50,547 nt of DNA from Segetibacter sp. (GCA_028288485.1 JAQBNO010000011.1:1-50547), one strand, 5' to 3'. Shown: positions 1 through 9,811, counted from the first letter of the stretch. Notes: generated from the letters alone by a model not told the origin. Program-made: numbers and translations.

Positions 1-591
1 GGTACTGTCACAAATGGAACAACGAGCCAAAAGGTACTGACCGACGAAAAAGGTTTCTTTCGCCTCGAAGCCGCACCTAATGATTTTATTTATGCTTTTG
101 CTTCGTCCTATCACTACGACACTTTAAGCTATTCGTTTCTTTTTACAGACACGATAACTATCTTTTTATCGCCTGCCGGAAACATTTTGCCCAATGTTTT
201 AGTTACTGTAAGGCACACGAAATACCAGCTTGATAGCATGGAGAGAAAAGCAACATTTGAGAAATTGAGAGGTACTTCGTTGAGCGCTATTTCTTCTGCA
301 CCTTCTGCCGGCTTTGGCGTTACGGTAAACCTCGACAGGTTCTTTAAAAAGAAATACAGGGATAAACAGCGGGAGGAAAGGATTTTCAGTAAGGCCGAAA
401 AGATGGCGTACGTCAACTATAGGTACTCGCCACGACTAGTTAATTTCTATACAGGTTTAAAAGGTGATGCTTTAAGAAGTTTCATGAATCGTTTCACTCC
501 CGACTATAATTGGTTAAGGTCGCACCCCACCAATGAAGATGTGATGTACTATATAAATGACAAACTAAAAGTAGCAGCGTCGAATAAATAA
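1..591 (+). CDS. Carboxypeptidase-regulatory-like domain protein (5' end outside window)
   Basis: The reading frame is open from base 1, so the first in-frame ATG at 235 and the GTT/TTG-type starts near 187 are not the real start; 196 residues are visible. The first part (GTVTNGTTSQKVLTDEKGFF) looks like the second half of a carboxypeptidase-regulatory / CNA-B-like beta sandwich, where a variable loop is followed by a T-D-x-x-G-x-F/Y turn. The rest is basic (an FKKKYRDK stretch near residue 113) and rich in aromatic residues. Proteins of this layout are common in Bacteroidota and usually secreted or surface associated, but the signal peptide would lie upstream of the window. No function can be assigned beyond the fold guess. 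Confidence 0.75.
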   Translation, partial: GTVTNGTTSQKVLTDEKGFFRLEAAPNDFIYAFASSYHYDTLSYSFLFTDTITIFLSPAGNILPNVLVTVRHTKYQLDSMERKATFEKLRGTSLSAISSAPSAGFGVTVNLDRFFKKKYRDKQREERIFSKAEKMAYVNYRYSPRLVNFYTGLKGDALRSFMNRFTPDYNWLRSHPTNEDVMYYINDKLKVAASNK

Positions 592-684
592 CAGAGGCAA
601 TAATCGAACTGCTATATCGATAAATGAATTGGCAATTGCAGTAATTTTCTGAAATCTGCGTTTATAGCACTCCCCTTATTCTTT

Positions 685-715
685 TTTGTTGCTACAGTAT
701 GTGTTATTAGCTTTG
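685..715 (+). promoter_or_regulatory. Bacteroidota-type promoter for the 72-residue ORF
   Basis: TTTG at 685-688, a 19-base spacer, then TAGCTTTG at 708-715. This fits the Bacteroidota consensus of TTTG (-33) and TAnnTTTG (-7) well. It lies about 85 bases before the ATG at 802. Confidence 0.6.
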
Positions 716-801
716 CAAATTGTTGCCTTCGGCCGGTTTTCATTTTGGTACAGGAACAATTAAGAGGTAACTTCGTTTAACTACAAAAAGAATTACGGAT
801 T

Positions 802-1020
802 ATGGATATTGATAGTTTTAAGAAATTAACATTAGAGGAGAAGCTGAGTGAGCTTAAATATAACGGCAAATTGCTTGGCCCGTATGAGCGCAACAGCGAA
901 CAGAACGGTACTAAAGTTCCCGGCGATATTTATGAAGTCGAAGATTTTTGGGTGTATTTAAGTGAAGATGAAAAAACCGTTATTCCCTCCAGAAGAAATC
1001 CGTTGCCACACCAACAATAA
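802..1020 (+). CDS. Small hypothetical protein, 72 aa
   Basis: ATG start. The product is small and charged, with an N-terminal amphipathic segment (MDIDSFKKLTLEEKLSEL) and an aromatic, acidic middle (YEVEDFWVYLSEDE). It has no signal peptide or membrane segment. A good promoter lies upstream and a strong hairpin directly downstream, so it appears to be a single-gene transcription unit, which supports it being real. I do not recognise the family. The predicted beta-hairpin-like middle (YEVEDFWVYL) is the only structural hint. Confidence 0.65.
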   Translation: MDIDSFKKLTLEEKLSELKYNGKLLGPYERNSEQNGTKVPGDIYEVEDFWVYLSEDEKTVIPSRRNPLPHQQ

Positions 1021-1036
1021 AATATTTTTCCTTTAA

Positions 1037-1078
1037 AATAGAAGCAAACAATCTCTAAGAATAATGTTTGCTTCTATT
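1037..1078 (+). terminator. Hairpin terminator after the small ORF
   Basis: Perfect 14-bp stem, AATAGAAGCAAACA (1037-1050) with its reverse complement at 1065-1078, and a 14-base loop. The U tract is weak, so it may act as a 3' end stabiliser as much as an intrinsic terminator. Confidence 0.5.
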
Positions 1079-1297
1079 ATTGCTATTCTTCGAATTCTTC
1101 CACGGCGCTGTTATTACTTCCATTTGCTTTACGCTTCGTTTTTACAATAGATTGAGCTTGCTCTCTTAGTAATTTTACAACAAGCATTGGCAGCCCTAAT
1201 TAAATCTCCTTTAAATAGAGTCTAGCCTGTGAGTTCAACGATTTAGAAAGAAATTAAGAACATTTCATAATATTACTGCTTTATCAATTTCCCTTAT

Positions 1298-2656
1298 ATG
1301 AAAAAAGTAGCTTTACTCCTCTTAACATTTTTAGCAGTTCATTCTCTATTTGCCCAACTCCAGATCAGCAACGACAAACTGCATTTAGTTAAAAAAGACG
1401 GCAGTCCTTTTTTTTGGTTAGGTGACACTGCATGGGAGCTTTTTCATAGGTTAAACAGGGAAGAAGCAAAATTGTACCTACAAAACCGGGCAAGCAAAGG
1501 TTTTACAGTTATACAAGCTGTCGTCCTGGCCGAACTGGATGGATTGCACACCCCAAATGCTTATGGAGACAAGCCTTTAATTAATAACGATCTGCTAAAA
1601 CCTAATGAAGCGTATTTTAAGCACGTCGACTTTGTTGTTAATGAAGCAGGAAAACTCGGGTTAATTATAGCCATGTTGCCATCGTGGGGCGATAAATGGA
1701 ATAAAAAGTGGGGAGTTGGACCTGAAATATTTACACCTGACAATGCTGCAGGCTTCGGAGAATGGATAGGTAAACGATACAAAAACAAACCAATTGTTTG
1801 GGTACTGGGAGGAGACCGCGACGTGGAAAACCAGGAAGATTTCACCATCATTCGCAGAATGGCCGCAGGTTTAAAAAAGGGCGACGGCGGAAGCCATCTT
1901 ATTACCTTTCACCCCCAGGGGGGACGAAGTTCCTTTGATTTTTTTGCTGACGACGAATGGTTAGACATAAACATGTCGCAAACAGGACATGAAGTTGCGG
2001 CTACTAACTATAAGTTTAATGTCAAAGCAAGGAACTTAACCACAGCAAAGCCTCATATTGACGGCGAGCCAAGGTACGAGGACCATCCGAACAAATTCAA
2101 TCCTGGTGAAAAGGGCTGGATGGACGACTTCGACACGAGAGTTGCCGCGTATTGGAATATGTTATCGGGCGGGGCCGGTCATACCTATGGTAACCATAAC
2201 ATCTGGCAGATGTACACAGAAAAAAGGCAACCTGTAACTTTTGCAAGAACACATTGGAGGGTTGCAATTAACCACGCCGGTGCTTTCCAGGTGGGTTGGA
2301 TGCGAAAAATGTTCGAGAAAAGAAACTGGCAAATGCTCGAACCAAATCAGGCTGTTATAATGGGTGAAAATGCAGAAGACCCTGAATATAAAGTAGCGTG
2401 TGTAAGTAAAAATGAAGATTTTATGATAGTTTATATCCCTTTCGGCAGAAAAACAACTGTGAACACAGGTGTGATTAAGGGAACAGAACTAAAAGCATGG
2501 TGGTTTAACCCGCGTGATGGGAGGACTATTGCCATACCAACATTCGAAAATACCGGCAAAAAAGATTTCACGCCATCCTCCATTGGTAGGGGAAGCGATT
2601 GGGTTTTGATTATAGACGATGCTTCAAAAAATTATCCTGATCCTGCAGTGGAATGA
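1298..2656 (+). CDS. Secreted DUF4038-type glycoside hydrolase (GH140 apiosidase-like)
   Basis: 452 residues with a clear signal peptide (KK then a hydrophobic run, A-Q cleavage near residue 19). The catalytic region is a DUF4038-type TIM barrel: FFWLGDTAWELFHRL near residue 40, WVLGGDRD at 168-175 and HIDGEPRY at 253-260. By analogy with GH140 endo-apiosidases, D173 and E257 are the candidate acid/base and nucleophile. The last ~90 residues (from about 365) form the small beta domain usually annotated as putative collagen-binding or DUF5605-like. The known GH140 member acts on apiose-containing side chains of rhamnogalacturonan II. Whether this protein shares that substrate is uncertain, because the gene stands alone, without SusC/D or other pectin-degrading genes nearby. 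Confidence 0.85.
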   Translation: MKKVALLLLTFLAVHSLFAQLQISNDKLHLVKKDGSPFFWLGDTAWELFHRLNREEAKLYLQNRASKGFTVIQAVVLAELDGLHTPNAYGDKPLINNDLLKPNEAYFKHVDFVVNEAGKLGLIIAMLPSWGDKWNKKWGVGPEIFTPDNAAGFGEWIGKRYKNKPIVWVLGGDRDVENQEDFTIIRRMAAGLKKGDGGSHLITFHPQGGRSSFDFFADDEWLDINMSQTGHEVAATNYKFNVKARNLTTAKPHIDGEPRYEDHPNKFNPGEKGWMDDFDTRVAAYWNMLSGGAGHTYGNHNIWQMYTEKRQPVTFARTHWRVAINHAGAFQVGWMRKMFEKRNWQMLEPNQAVIMGENAEDPEYKVACVSKNEDFMIVYIPFGRKTTVNTGVIKGTELKAWWFNPRDGRTIAIPTFENTGKKDFTPSSIGRGSDWVLIIDDASKNYPDPAVE

Positions 2657-3068
2657 AGGAAGTCACGGGGATTCTGCTCGGTTATTGTAACCCCCTGAAA
2701 TATTAGAGTAGGTTTTTATGAGCCGGGCAGTATCGTGCTGTCTTACTTCTGTTGCGTCGCACTCTTCTACGTTTCGTTCGGTATTCAGCTTATATGAAGT
2801 GTATTTTGTTATGCTAAACTCTAACGAATTGCCAGGGAGACCGGAACAAAAAGCAGGCAGGACTGTAAATAGTATTAATTAAAATCTAAAATACTGTCCC
2901 GGTAATTTAGTGATTTACAATTTACTTAATGTTGCAGCTTTATTTATTTAACTAGTGTTAAGTCTGCAGCAACTGTATTTAGAATAAGCGCAACATAATG
3001 AAACCGGTTATTTCTGGCTTTATTTGTGTTTAACCCGAGACAGTTTAAACCGACGCGAATAATTTTAT
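2657..3068. other. Gene-free stretch, 412 bp
   Basis: No credible ORF on either strand. It holds one member of the dispersed repeat family (2749-2780). The remainder is AT-rich with no clear terminator for the glycosidase gene and no convincing promoter for the metallopeptidase. Confidence 0.6.
2749..2780 (+). repeat. Dispersed intergenic repeat, copy 1
   Basis: Contains GTTGCGTCGCACTCTTCTAC at 2751-2770, closely matching the copies at 43238 and (reverse strand) 38107. See the finding on the dispersed family. Confidence 0.55.
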
Positions 3069-5027
3069 ATGAAATATTTTTCGGCTACCCTTTCTTTTTG
3101 TATTGCATTTCTTTCGAGTACGGGCCTTTCAGCGCAGGTTTCTGTTTTCGATCAACACCAGGCCTTCAATCCTGAATTTTATCCAAATCATGGTGATGAT
3201 GTCAGAACAGCCGCCGGTACCCCTGGTCCAAAATACTGGCAGAACGCAGCAAATTACAAGATCGGCGTTACGTTAGACGACAGCAATCATTCTGTTAGTG
3301 GGAATGTATTAATTACCTACAAAAATAATAGTCCTCAAAGTCTGTCGTTCCTATGGCTGCAGGCGGATCAAAACATCTATAGTCCTGCCTCTCGTGGAAT
3401 AATGCAAACAACGCTTACCGGTGGTCGCTGGGCCAACCTGAATTTTGACGGTGGTTACAATATTTCATCAGTTAGTATTGTAAAAGGCGGGAAAGAATCA
3501 AAAGCAGCTTTTTCTATTTCTGATACCCGCCTGCAGGTACAATTACCACAGGCAGTTAAAGCGAACGGAGATTCTGTTCAGGTTAAAATCACTTATTCTT
3601 TTAACATTCCCGAATACGGTACAGATCGGTTAGGGAGAGTATTAACTAAAAATGGCTGGATAAATGAAGTTGCGCAATGGTTCCCGAGAATGTGTGTGTT
3701 CGACAATATAGTGGGCTGGAATACCCTTCCATATTTAGGACAGGGTGAATTCTACCTCGAGTATGGAAACTTTGAATACAGTATCACTGCTCCAGCTAAT
3801 CACATTGTTGTTGGTTCGGGTGAATTGCAAAACGCTAAGGAAGTATTGACGGCAACCCAAATAGCAAGGTTGGCGAAGGCGAAATTAAGCGACGAAACAA
3901 TAATGATCCGTGGGGATAATGAAGTTACAGATCCTTCAACGCGTCCTTCCGGTAAAAGTACTTTGACATGGAAATTCAAATGTAACAATGCGAGAGATGT
4001 TGCCTGGGCGTCGAGTCCGGCCTTTGTTTGGGATGCAGCCAGGATTAACCTTCCAAATAATAAAACTGCTTTGGCAATGTCTGTTTACCCTGTCGAGAGC
4101 GGCGGCGATACGGCGTGGAAACGATCAACAGAATATGTAAAAGCATCAATCGAACATTACTCTGGTAAATGGTACCCGTATACTTACCCGGTGGCTGTAA
4201 ACGTTGCGGGCAGAGTTGGCGGAATGGAATACCCGGGAATTGTATTCTGCGGGATGAAAGCAAAGACAAAAGGTCTCTGGGGTGTAACGAGTCATGAATT
4301 TGGTCACAACTGGTTCCCAATGATCGTTGGAACAAACGAGCGAAAATATGCCTGGATGGATGAAGGTTTCAATACATTTATAAATACTATAGCCAACGAG
4401 TCCTTCAATAATGGCGAGTATGGAAACGATACTACCAGCCGTTATGAAAGGGCCAGGGAATATTTCTCGGATAGTACCGAAAGCATCTTTAATATTCCTG
4501 ATGTTAACTCTCCCAAAAACTGGGGTATAAACAGCTACAATAAGCCAGGACTTGGACTAACCATACTACGTGAAGAAATACTGGGACCTGCCAGGTTTGA
4601 TAGTGCATTTAGGTATTATATAAATAACTGGGCTTTTAAACATCCTACTCCCTGGGACTTTTTTCATGCAATAGAAAACTATAGCGGGGAAACGCTCGAC
4701 TGGTTTTGGCGCGGCTGGTTCATTAATAACTGGAAATTCGATGCGGCAGCAACAGGCGTAGATTATATAGAGAATAATCCTGCAAAAGGTGCAGTAATAA
4801 CTGTGGAGCTTATGCAGATGATGCCGATGCCTTTAACCATCCAGATAAACCTTGCAGACGGAAAATCGGGAATTGTAAAACTTCCGGTTGAGGTTTGGCA
4901 TCATGGAAGTAAATGGTCGTTTGCAGTAGCAACACCTGGCAAGATAAAATCGGTGGTTATTGATCCTGGAAAAAGATTACCCGATGTAAATGCAACGAAC
5001 AACACCTGGGTGTCAAAAGCGCTTTAA
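3069..5027 (+). CDS. Secreted M1-family zinc metallopeptidase
   Basis: 652 residues with a signal peptide ending near LSAQ (residue 23). The M1 hallmarks are present: a substrate-binding loop GGMEYPG at 384-390 in place of the classical GAMEN, HEFGH at 409-413, and the third zinc ligand E432 in WMDEG, exactly 18 residues after the HExxH motif. The N-terminal ~200 residues are the beta saddle domain. It should be a periplasmic or outer-surface aminopeptidase that trims peptides. The GxMEYPG form is frequent in Bacteroidota M1 proteins of about 600-650 residues, and exopeptidase specificity is not certain. A strong terminator follows the stop codon, and the gene appears to be monocistronic. Confidence 0.93.
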   Translation: MKYFSATLSFCIAFLSSTGLSAQVSVFDQHQAFNPEFYPNHGDDVRTAAGTPGPKYWQNAANYKIGVTLDDSNHSVSGNVLITYKNNSPQSLSFLWLQADQNIYSPASRGIMQTTLTGGRWANLNFDGGYNISSVSIVKGGKESKAAFSISDTRLQVQLPQAVKANGDSVQVKITYSFNIPEYGTDRLGRVLTKNGWINEVAQWFPRMCVFDNIVGWNTLPYLGQGEFYLEYGNFEYSITAPANHIVVGSGELQNAKEVLTATQIARLAKAKLSDETIMIRGDNEVTDPSTRPSGKSTLTWKFKCNNARDVAWASSPAFVWDAARINLPNNKTALAMSVYPVESGGDTAWKRSTEYVKASIEHYSGKWYPYTYPVAVNVAGRVGGMEYPGIVFCGMKAKTKGLWGVTSHEFGHNWFPMIVGTNERKYAWMDEGFNTFINTIANESFNNGEYGNDTTSRYERAREYFSDSTESIFNIPDVNSPKNWGINSYNKPGLGLTILREEILGPARFDSAFRYYINNWAFKHPTPWDFFHAIENYSGETLDWFWRGWFINNWKFDAAATGVDYIENNPAKGAVITVELMQMMPMPLTIQINLADGKSGIVKLPVEVWHHGSKWSFAVATPGKIKSVVIDPGKRLPDVNATNNTWVSKAL

Positions 5028-5063
5028 AAGAATGTACTCAGTTTTCGCTTTGAAATAATAATA

Positions 5064-5100
5064 AAAAAAGTGGGAGTTCGTCACTCCTGCTTTTTTATTT
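5064..5100 (+). terminator. Intrinsic terminator of the M1 peptidase gene
   Basis: A-run, then stem GTGGGAGT / ACTCCTGC (with G-U pairs) around a TCGTC loop, then a T-run (TTTTTTATTTT). Confidence 0.8.
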
Positions 5101-5371
5101 TACGGTTACATGTATTTGAAAGAGGGTATATTTTAAGACTATAGATAGTTGAATGACGTTTATGTATAAAGGGTTAGCGAAAAGCGGTTTAACCGAAGTA
5201 TTAACGGTTAAATTCCTTAAAATTCTAACAAATATGGCGGTGAAAAAATACCCATGAGCCTCTCTGACCGTCGGAGCTGTGCTGAAAAAAGGTATGTCGT
5301 TTGTACCATAATCACCTAATTAGCGTTCTATAATTAATCATCATTCCTTCTGTTTTCGTAAATTCGTTAAT

Positions 5372-7624
5372 ATGGAAGAGCAGGCAATTGTAACGGCACC
5401 GGTGTTGCCCAAATATAATTTAAACGAGGAGCAGGAAAAGAAGGAGATACTCCGGCATTACCGTGCTTTGCTTCGGGCGCTAAGACCAAAATTAAAAAAA
5501 GGCGATAAGGAACTTGTAAGGCATGCATTCGAAATGGCAGCGGACGCGCACAAAACCATGCGTCGTAAAAGTGGCGAGCCGTATATTATTCACCCCATTG
5601 CTGTCGCTATGATCTGCGTGGAAGAAATCGGCCTTGGTATTCGCAGTACCATTTGCGCACTGCTTCACGACACGGTTGAAGATACAGATCTAAGTCTGGA
5701 AGATGTTGAAAGAGAATTTGGGCACGAGATTGCCAGGATCGTTGATGGACTCACTAAGATCTCTAATGTAATCGACACTAATACAAGCCAGCAGGCAGAG
5801 AATTTCAAAAAGATCTTACTTACACTTACTGATGATCCAAGGGTTATATTAATCAAACTGGCAGACAGGCTTCACAACATGCGTACGCTTGACAGCATGA
5901 AGCGCGAAAAGCAGTTAAAAATCTCCAGCGAAACCGTTTGGGTATATGCTCCACTGGCCCACAGGATGGGCCTATACAATGTCAAGACAGAACTGGAAGA
6001 CCTGTCGATGAAATACATGGAGCCGGAGACGTACAAGGAAATTGCCAGGAAGTTGGCAGAAACCAAAAGAGAGCGTACCAGGTATATCAACGAATTTATC
6101 AGGCCGATTAAAGATAAACTGGAGTCGGGCGATCTTGATTTTGAGATTTACGGTCGTCCTAAAAGCATTCATTCTATCTGGAATAAAATAAAGAAAAAAG
6201 GAGTGGCTTTTGAAGAAGTGTACGACCTGTTCGCCATCCGCATTATTTTAAATTCACCTCATTCGAGAGAAAAAGAGGATTGCTGGAAGGTGTATTCAAT
6301 CATAACGGATGAATATACGCCGTCACCTGAGAGGTTGAGAGACTGGCTCAGTAATCCTAAAAGTAATGGTTACGAAGCTCTTCACACTACAGTAATGGGA
6401 CCGCAGGGAAAGTGGGTGGAGGTTCAGATAAGGTCGAAGCGGATGAATGAAATTGCTGAAAAAGGACTTGCTGCACACTATAAGTACAAAGAAGGCTCCT
6501 CCGATGAAGACCGTTTTGATAAATGGTTTGGACAGATCAGGGAGGTGCTGAATAACCAGGATACAGACAGCGTAGACTTTCTGCAGGATTTTAAGATGAG
6601 CTTCCTGGCCGAGGAAATTTACGTATATACGCCAAAAGGTGACGTAAAAATGTTGCCTATCGGCAGTACCGCCCTCGACTTTGCTTTTAGCATACATAGT
6701 GCTGTTGGAACAAAATGTATAGGTGCCAAGATCAACCACAAACTGGTTCCCATTAGTCATAAACTGCGCAGTGGCGACCAGGTAGAGATTATTACCAGCA
6801 ATAAACAAAAGCCGAGCGACGACTGGCTGAATTTTGTAGTTACCGCCAAGGCGAAAAACAAGATAAAGGATGCTTTAAAGGAAGTAAAACGAACAATAGC
6901 CGAAGAAGGCAAGTATATTCTTCAACGAAAATTGGAGGGTATGGGTGCCGCTTTCGTCCAAACTAATGTTGATACATTGGTCGCCTTTTACAAATTTCAT
7001 TCGCAGCTCGATTTTTATTACCAGGTTGCGATTAAGGCGCTGGACCTTAAGGAGTTGAAAGAATTTAATGTACTTGGCGATAAGCTTGAACCCCCAAAGC
7101 CGCCGAAGCCGCAGGTTCACGAGTTAGCGGTAGAACCGGTGCCGCATTATTCGAAGAAAGATTCTGAGTTGATCATATTTGGTGAAAGCAGCGATAAGAT
7201 CATGTACAACCTGGCAAAGTGTTGTAACCCCATACCCGGTGATGATGTGTTTGGTTTCGTAAGCACGGGCAAGGGTTTGATCATTCATCGTACGAATTGT
7301 CCCAATGCACCTAGCCTGTTGTCGAATTATGGCCACCGGGTTGTAAAAACGAAGTGGGCAAAAAATAAGGCGATCAGTTTCCTTACAGGTTTAAAAATTA
7401 TCGGAATGGACGATGTGGGTGTGGTAAATAAAATTACCAATGTTATTTCTGGCGATTTAAGGGTTAATATTTCTGCTATGACCATCGAATCACACGATGG
7501 GCTCTTTGAAGGGACTATTAAGGTGTTTGTGCACGATAAGGAGGAGCTTGAAGAACTGGTAATCCGTTTGAAACAGTTGAAAGGCATTCATTTGGTGGAC
7601 CGGTTCGATGCAGAGAAAGTATAG
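5372..7624 (+). CDS. Bifunctional (p)ppGpp synthetase/hydrolase (RelA/SpoT family)
   Basis: 750 residues, the usual length for long Rel proteins. Order of domains: HD hydrolase with HDTVEDT at 99-105; synthetase with YGRPKSIHSIW, a DLFAIRII strand and SNGYEALHTTV; TGS (near residues 410-470, EEIYVYTPKGDV); a linker and zinc-finger/RIS region with CCNPIPGD; and a C-terminal ACT domain (GVVNKITNVISG). The synthetase loop that separates bifunctional (RxKD) from synthetase-only (ExDD) enzymes reads RLRD at 321-324, the basic type, and the HD motif is intact. Both synthesis and hydrolysis of the alarmone are therefore expected. It probably carries stringent control alone or together with a second Rel outside the window. 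Confidence 0.95.
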   Translation: MEEQAIVTAPVLPKYNLNEEQEKKEILRHYRALLRALRPKLKKGDKELVRHAFEMAADAHKTMRRKSGEPYIIHPIAVAMICVEEIGLGIRSTICALLHDTVEDTDLSLEDVEREFGHEIARIVDGLTKISNVIDTNTSQQAENFKKILLTLTDDPRVILIKLADRLHNMRTLDSMKREKQLKISSETVWVYAPLAHRMGLYNVKTELEDLSMKYMEPETYKEIARKLAETKRERTRYINEFIRPIKDKLESGDLDFEIYGRPKSIHSIWNKIKKKGVAFEEVYDLFAIRIILNSPHSREKEDCWKVYSIITDEYTPSPERLRDWLSNPKSNGYEALHTTVMGPQGKWVEVQIRSKRMNEIAEKGLAAHYKYKEGSSDEDRFDKWFGQIREVLNNQDTDSVDFLQDFKMSFLAEEIYVYTPKGDVKMLPIGSTALDFAFSIHSAVGTKCIGAKINHKLVPISHKLRSGDQVEIITSNKQKPSDDWLNFVVTAKAKNKIKDALKEVKRTIAEEGKYILQRKLEGMGAAFVQTNVDTLVAFYKFHSQLDFYYQVAIKALDLKELKEFNVLGDKLEPPKPPKPQVHELAVEPVPHYSKKDSELIIFGESSDKIMYNLAKCCNPIPGDDVFGFVSTGKGLIIHRTNCPNAPSLLSNYGHRVVKTKWAKNKAISFLTGLKIIGMDDVGVVNKITNVISGDLRVNISAMTIESHDGLFEGTIKVFVHDKEELEELVIRLKQLKGIHLVDRFDAEKV

Positions 7625-7885
7625 GTTACCATTATTGTAAACGTTTTTAGGAAATTTGTGGTAGCCGGCAAATGAATGGTAAGGAGGCTTTTGTTGCCGC
7701 GCCGATTAAACGCGAGCAGTTTACCCAGGCCTGTCGCAGCGGTCGCACCCGGTACTTTGAGTAATTCTATTCGTCCACGAAAAATCGATAAGAAAAGTTG
7801 GATTTGTCCGGTATCTGCATAATTCGTCTTGAAGCTTAAAAGCGTTACAGCTAACACGAATAAAAGTAACCCCAATATTCTAACG

Positions 7886-7912
7886 ACGAACGGAGCGTCG
7901 CAAGCAAAGCCC
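7886..7912 (-). repeat. Dispersed intergenic repeat, copy 2
   Basis: GAACGGAGCGTCGCAAGC at 7888-7905 is the reverse complement of the core found at 16711 and 28062. Confidence 0.65.
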
Positions 7913-7985
7913 AATTCTTATGCGGTAGCTCACTCAATAAGAATTCTTTTTCTTTAACAATCCCGATTACTACAACCAGTTCCAT

Positions 7986-7993
7986 TAATTTTG
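7986..7993 (+). promoter_or_regulatory. Probable -7 box of purA promoter
   Basis: TAATTTTG, a perfect TAnnTTTG match 24 bases before the purA ATG. No clear TTTG -33 element at the expected distance. The box also argues against the upstream TTG (7991) as the start codon. Confidence 0.45.
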
Positions 7994-8017
7994 CCGCAAA
8001 AGCAAATAACTTTCAAA

Positions 8018-9280
8018 ATGGTTGATGTAATTCTTGGCTTACAATGGGGTGATGAAGGAAAAGGGAAGATCGTTGATTTTTTTGCTCCTAATTATGATGT
8101 AGTTGCCCGTTTCCAGGGTGGCCCGAACGCCGGACATACGTTATATGTAGAAGATAAAAAAGTGGTTTTACACCAGATACCTTCCGGTATTTTTCATCAA
8201 AATACTATTAATCTTATTGGCGGGGGCGTAGTTTTAGACCCGGTAACTTTAAAAAGAGAGTGTGACCTTGTTGCCTCTTTCGGTATTGATGTAACCAAAA
8301 ACCTGTTTATATCTGAACGAACCAATATTATCATTCCTACCCACCGTGCTTTGGATAAAGCTTCAGAAACTTCTAAGGGGACCGACAAAATAGGGAGCAC
8401 ACTAAAAGGAATTGGTCCGGCTTATATGGATAAAACAGGCCGAAACGCCATTAGGGTTGGTGATATTTTAGACAAAAGTTTTATCACCAATTATATTAAG
8501 CTAAGGATGAAACACCAGCGGTTATTGGATAATTTTCACTTTAATGAAGATATTTCTGAATGGGAAGATGCTTTTTTTGAAGGGATTGAATTCTTACGAA
8601 CGCTGAATGTGGTGAATGGAGAATATTTTATCAACAATAAGATTACAGAAGGGAAAAAAGTGCTTGCCGAAGGTGCCCAGGGAAGTATGCTTGATATTGA
8701 TTTTGGAACATTTCCCTTTGTGACTTCATCGAACACTATTTCTGCAGGAGTGTGTACAGGATTAGGAGTAGCACCGCAAAAAATAAAAGAAGTCATCGGC
8801 GTTTCTAAGGCTTACTGTACCCGGGTTGGAAGTGGACCATTCCCAACAGAATTGTTTGATGAAACAGGGGAAGAGTTACGCAAAATTGGATCTGAATTTG
8901 GCGCTACAACAGGAAGACCAAGACGTTGTGGATGGATGGACCTCGTAGCTCTACAGTATGCCTGCATGATTAATGGAGTTACACAAGTGGTGATGACGAA
9001 GGCAGATGTACTGGATTCATTTGACGGACTGAAGATGTGTACTTCTTATATGATAGATGGCGTAGAAAAGAAAGAAGTGCCCTTCCAGATCTCAAAAATT
9101 AAAATTGAACCTGTTTATCAATCTTTTAAAGGTTGGAATACCGATACAACAAGCGTTACTGATAGTGCGGGTGTACCGGGAACAATGTTAGAGTACGTGG
9201 AATTCATCAACCAATTTGTGGGTGCACCGGTAAAATATGTTTCCAACGGCCCGGGGCGAAACCAGATAGTTAAGTTATAA
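8018..9280 (+). CDS. purA: Adenylosuccinate synthase
   Basis: 420 residues from the ATG at 8018 (an in-frame TTG at 7991 would overlap the -7 box). It joins IMP and aspartate with GTP to form adenylosuccinate, the first step from IMP to AMP. The glycine-rich loop GDEGKGK (residues 11-17) gives the catalytic aspartate D12, and GGPNAGHT gives the catalytic H40. The family signature GIGPAYMDKTGR and the C-terminal base-binding region (TTGRPRRCGW) are intact. Full length for the family. It is followed by two co-oriented genes at short spacing (84 and 21 bases) that may be co-transcribed. Confidence 0.97.
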   Translation: MVDVILGLQWGDEGKGKIVDFFAPNYDVVARFQGGPNAGHTLYVEDKKVVLHQIPSGIFHQNTINLIGGGVVLDPVTLKRECDLVASFGIDVTKNLFISERTNIIIPTHRALDKASETSKGTDKIGSTLKGIGPAYMDKTGRNAIRVGDILDKSFITNYIKLRMKHQRLLDNFHFNEDISEWEDAFFEGIEFLRTLNVVNGEYFINNKITEGKKVLAEGAQGSMLDIDFGTFPFVTSSNTISAGVCTGLGVAPQKIKEVIGVSKAYCTRVGSGPFPTELFDETGEELRKIGSEFGATTGRPRRCGWMDLVALQYACMINGVTQVVMTKADVLDSFDGLKMCTSYMIDGVEKKEVPFQISKIKIEPVYQSFKGWNTDTTSVTDSAGVPGTMLEYVEFINQFVGAPVKYVSNGPGRNQIVKL

Positions 9281-9364
9281 TTATTGTTTTTGAAACATTA
9301 ATGAAAAAATTTGGTTGATAAAAAACAGTTTTAAATTTTATATACCTAAAAACCCTATTGGAAT

Positions 9365-9790
9365 ATGGCAGCGAAATCTGATAAGGAAAAACCTTCCTCT
9401 AAAAAAGATGCACCAAAGAAAGAACCGGTGGCGAAGAAAGCAGCTACAAAATCAAAGAAGCCGGTAGAAGATGATGAAGATGACCTGGAAGATGATGAAC
9501 CCAAAACAGCCAGAGCAGGTAAAAAGTCTGTAGCAGCAAAAAGCAAGGAAGAAGACGAAGATCTGGACGATGTAGACGAGGTGGATGAAGTGGATAAGCT
9601 AGTAGAAGACGAAGACTGGGATCCTGATTTTGATGAGTTTGATTTACCAAAATCGTCGAAAAAAGTTACCGGCGCAAAAAAAACGGCAAAAGACGATGAT
9701 GACGACTTTAAGGTGGATGACGAATTTAAAGACCTTTTTGGTGGGGGCGGCAAATCTTCCAAGTTTGACGATGATGAAGATGATTATTAG
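9365..9790 (+). CDS. Highly charged Lys/Asp-rich small protein, 141 aa
   Basis: Low-complexity protein in two charge blocks: residues 1-65 are rich in K, A, P and S (several AKK/SKK repeats), and residues 66-141 are dominated by D and E with short hydrophobic islands (WDPDFDEFDLP, EFKDLFGGG), ending in an acidic run plus Y. The lysine block recalls the H1-like AK-rich tails of bacterial histone-like proteins, and the acidic block recalls nucleic-acid-mimic tails. The protein is predicted to be disordered and soluble. ATG start; located between purA and pabB on the same strand. I do not recognise a named family. Codon usage is normal and the reading frame is kept through repetitive DNA, so I think it is expressed. 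Confidence 0.75.
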   Translation: MAAKSDKEKPSSKKDAPKKEPVAKKAATKSKKPVEDDEDDLEDDEPKTARAGKKSVAAKSKEEDEDLDDVDEVDEVDKLVEDEDWDPDFDEFDLPKSSKKVTGAKKTAKDDDDDFKVDDEFKDLFGGGGKSSKFDDDEDDY

Positions 9791-9811
9791 TAAAACTGTC
9801 TTTACACTGTA

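Larger units (their letters stand above)
7625..8017. other. Gene-free stretch, 393 bp
   Basis: Upstream region of purA. It holds a repeat-family member (7886-7912, minus sense) and a -7 box at 7986. A 108-codon minus-strand frame crosses it, but that frame owes part of its length to the repeat and does not look like a protein. Confidence 0.6.

Noticed and set aside
7588-7914. 108-codon minus-strand frame upstream of purA
   Set aside because: Overlaps the end of the Rel gene and the repeat at 7886; composition is not protein-like and there is no domain signal.
9355-9762. 135-codon serine-rich minus-strand frame
   Set aside because: Antisense shadow of the Asp/Lys-rich gene; its Ser/Phe-only composition comes from complementing GAT/GAA codons.
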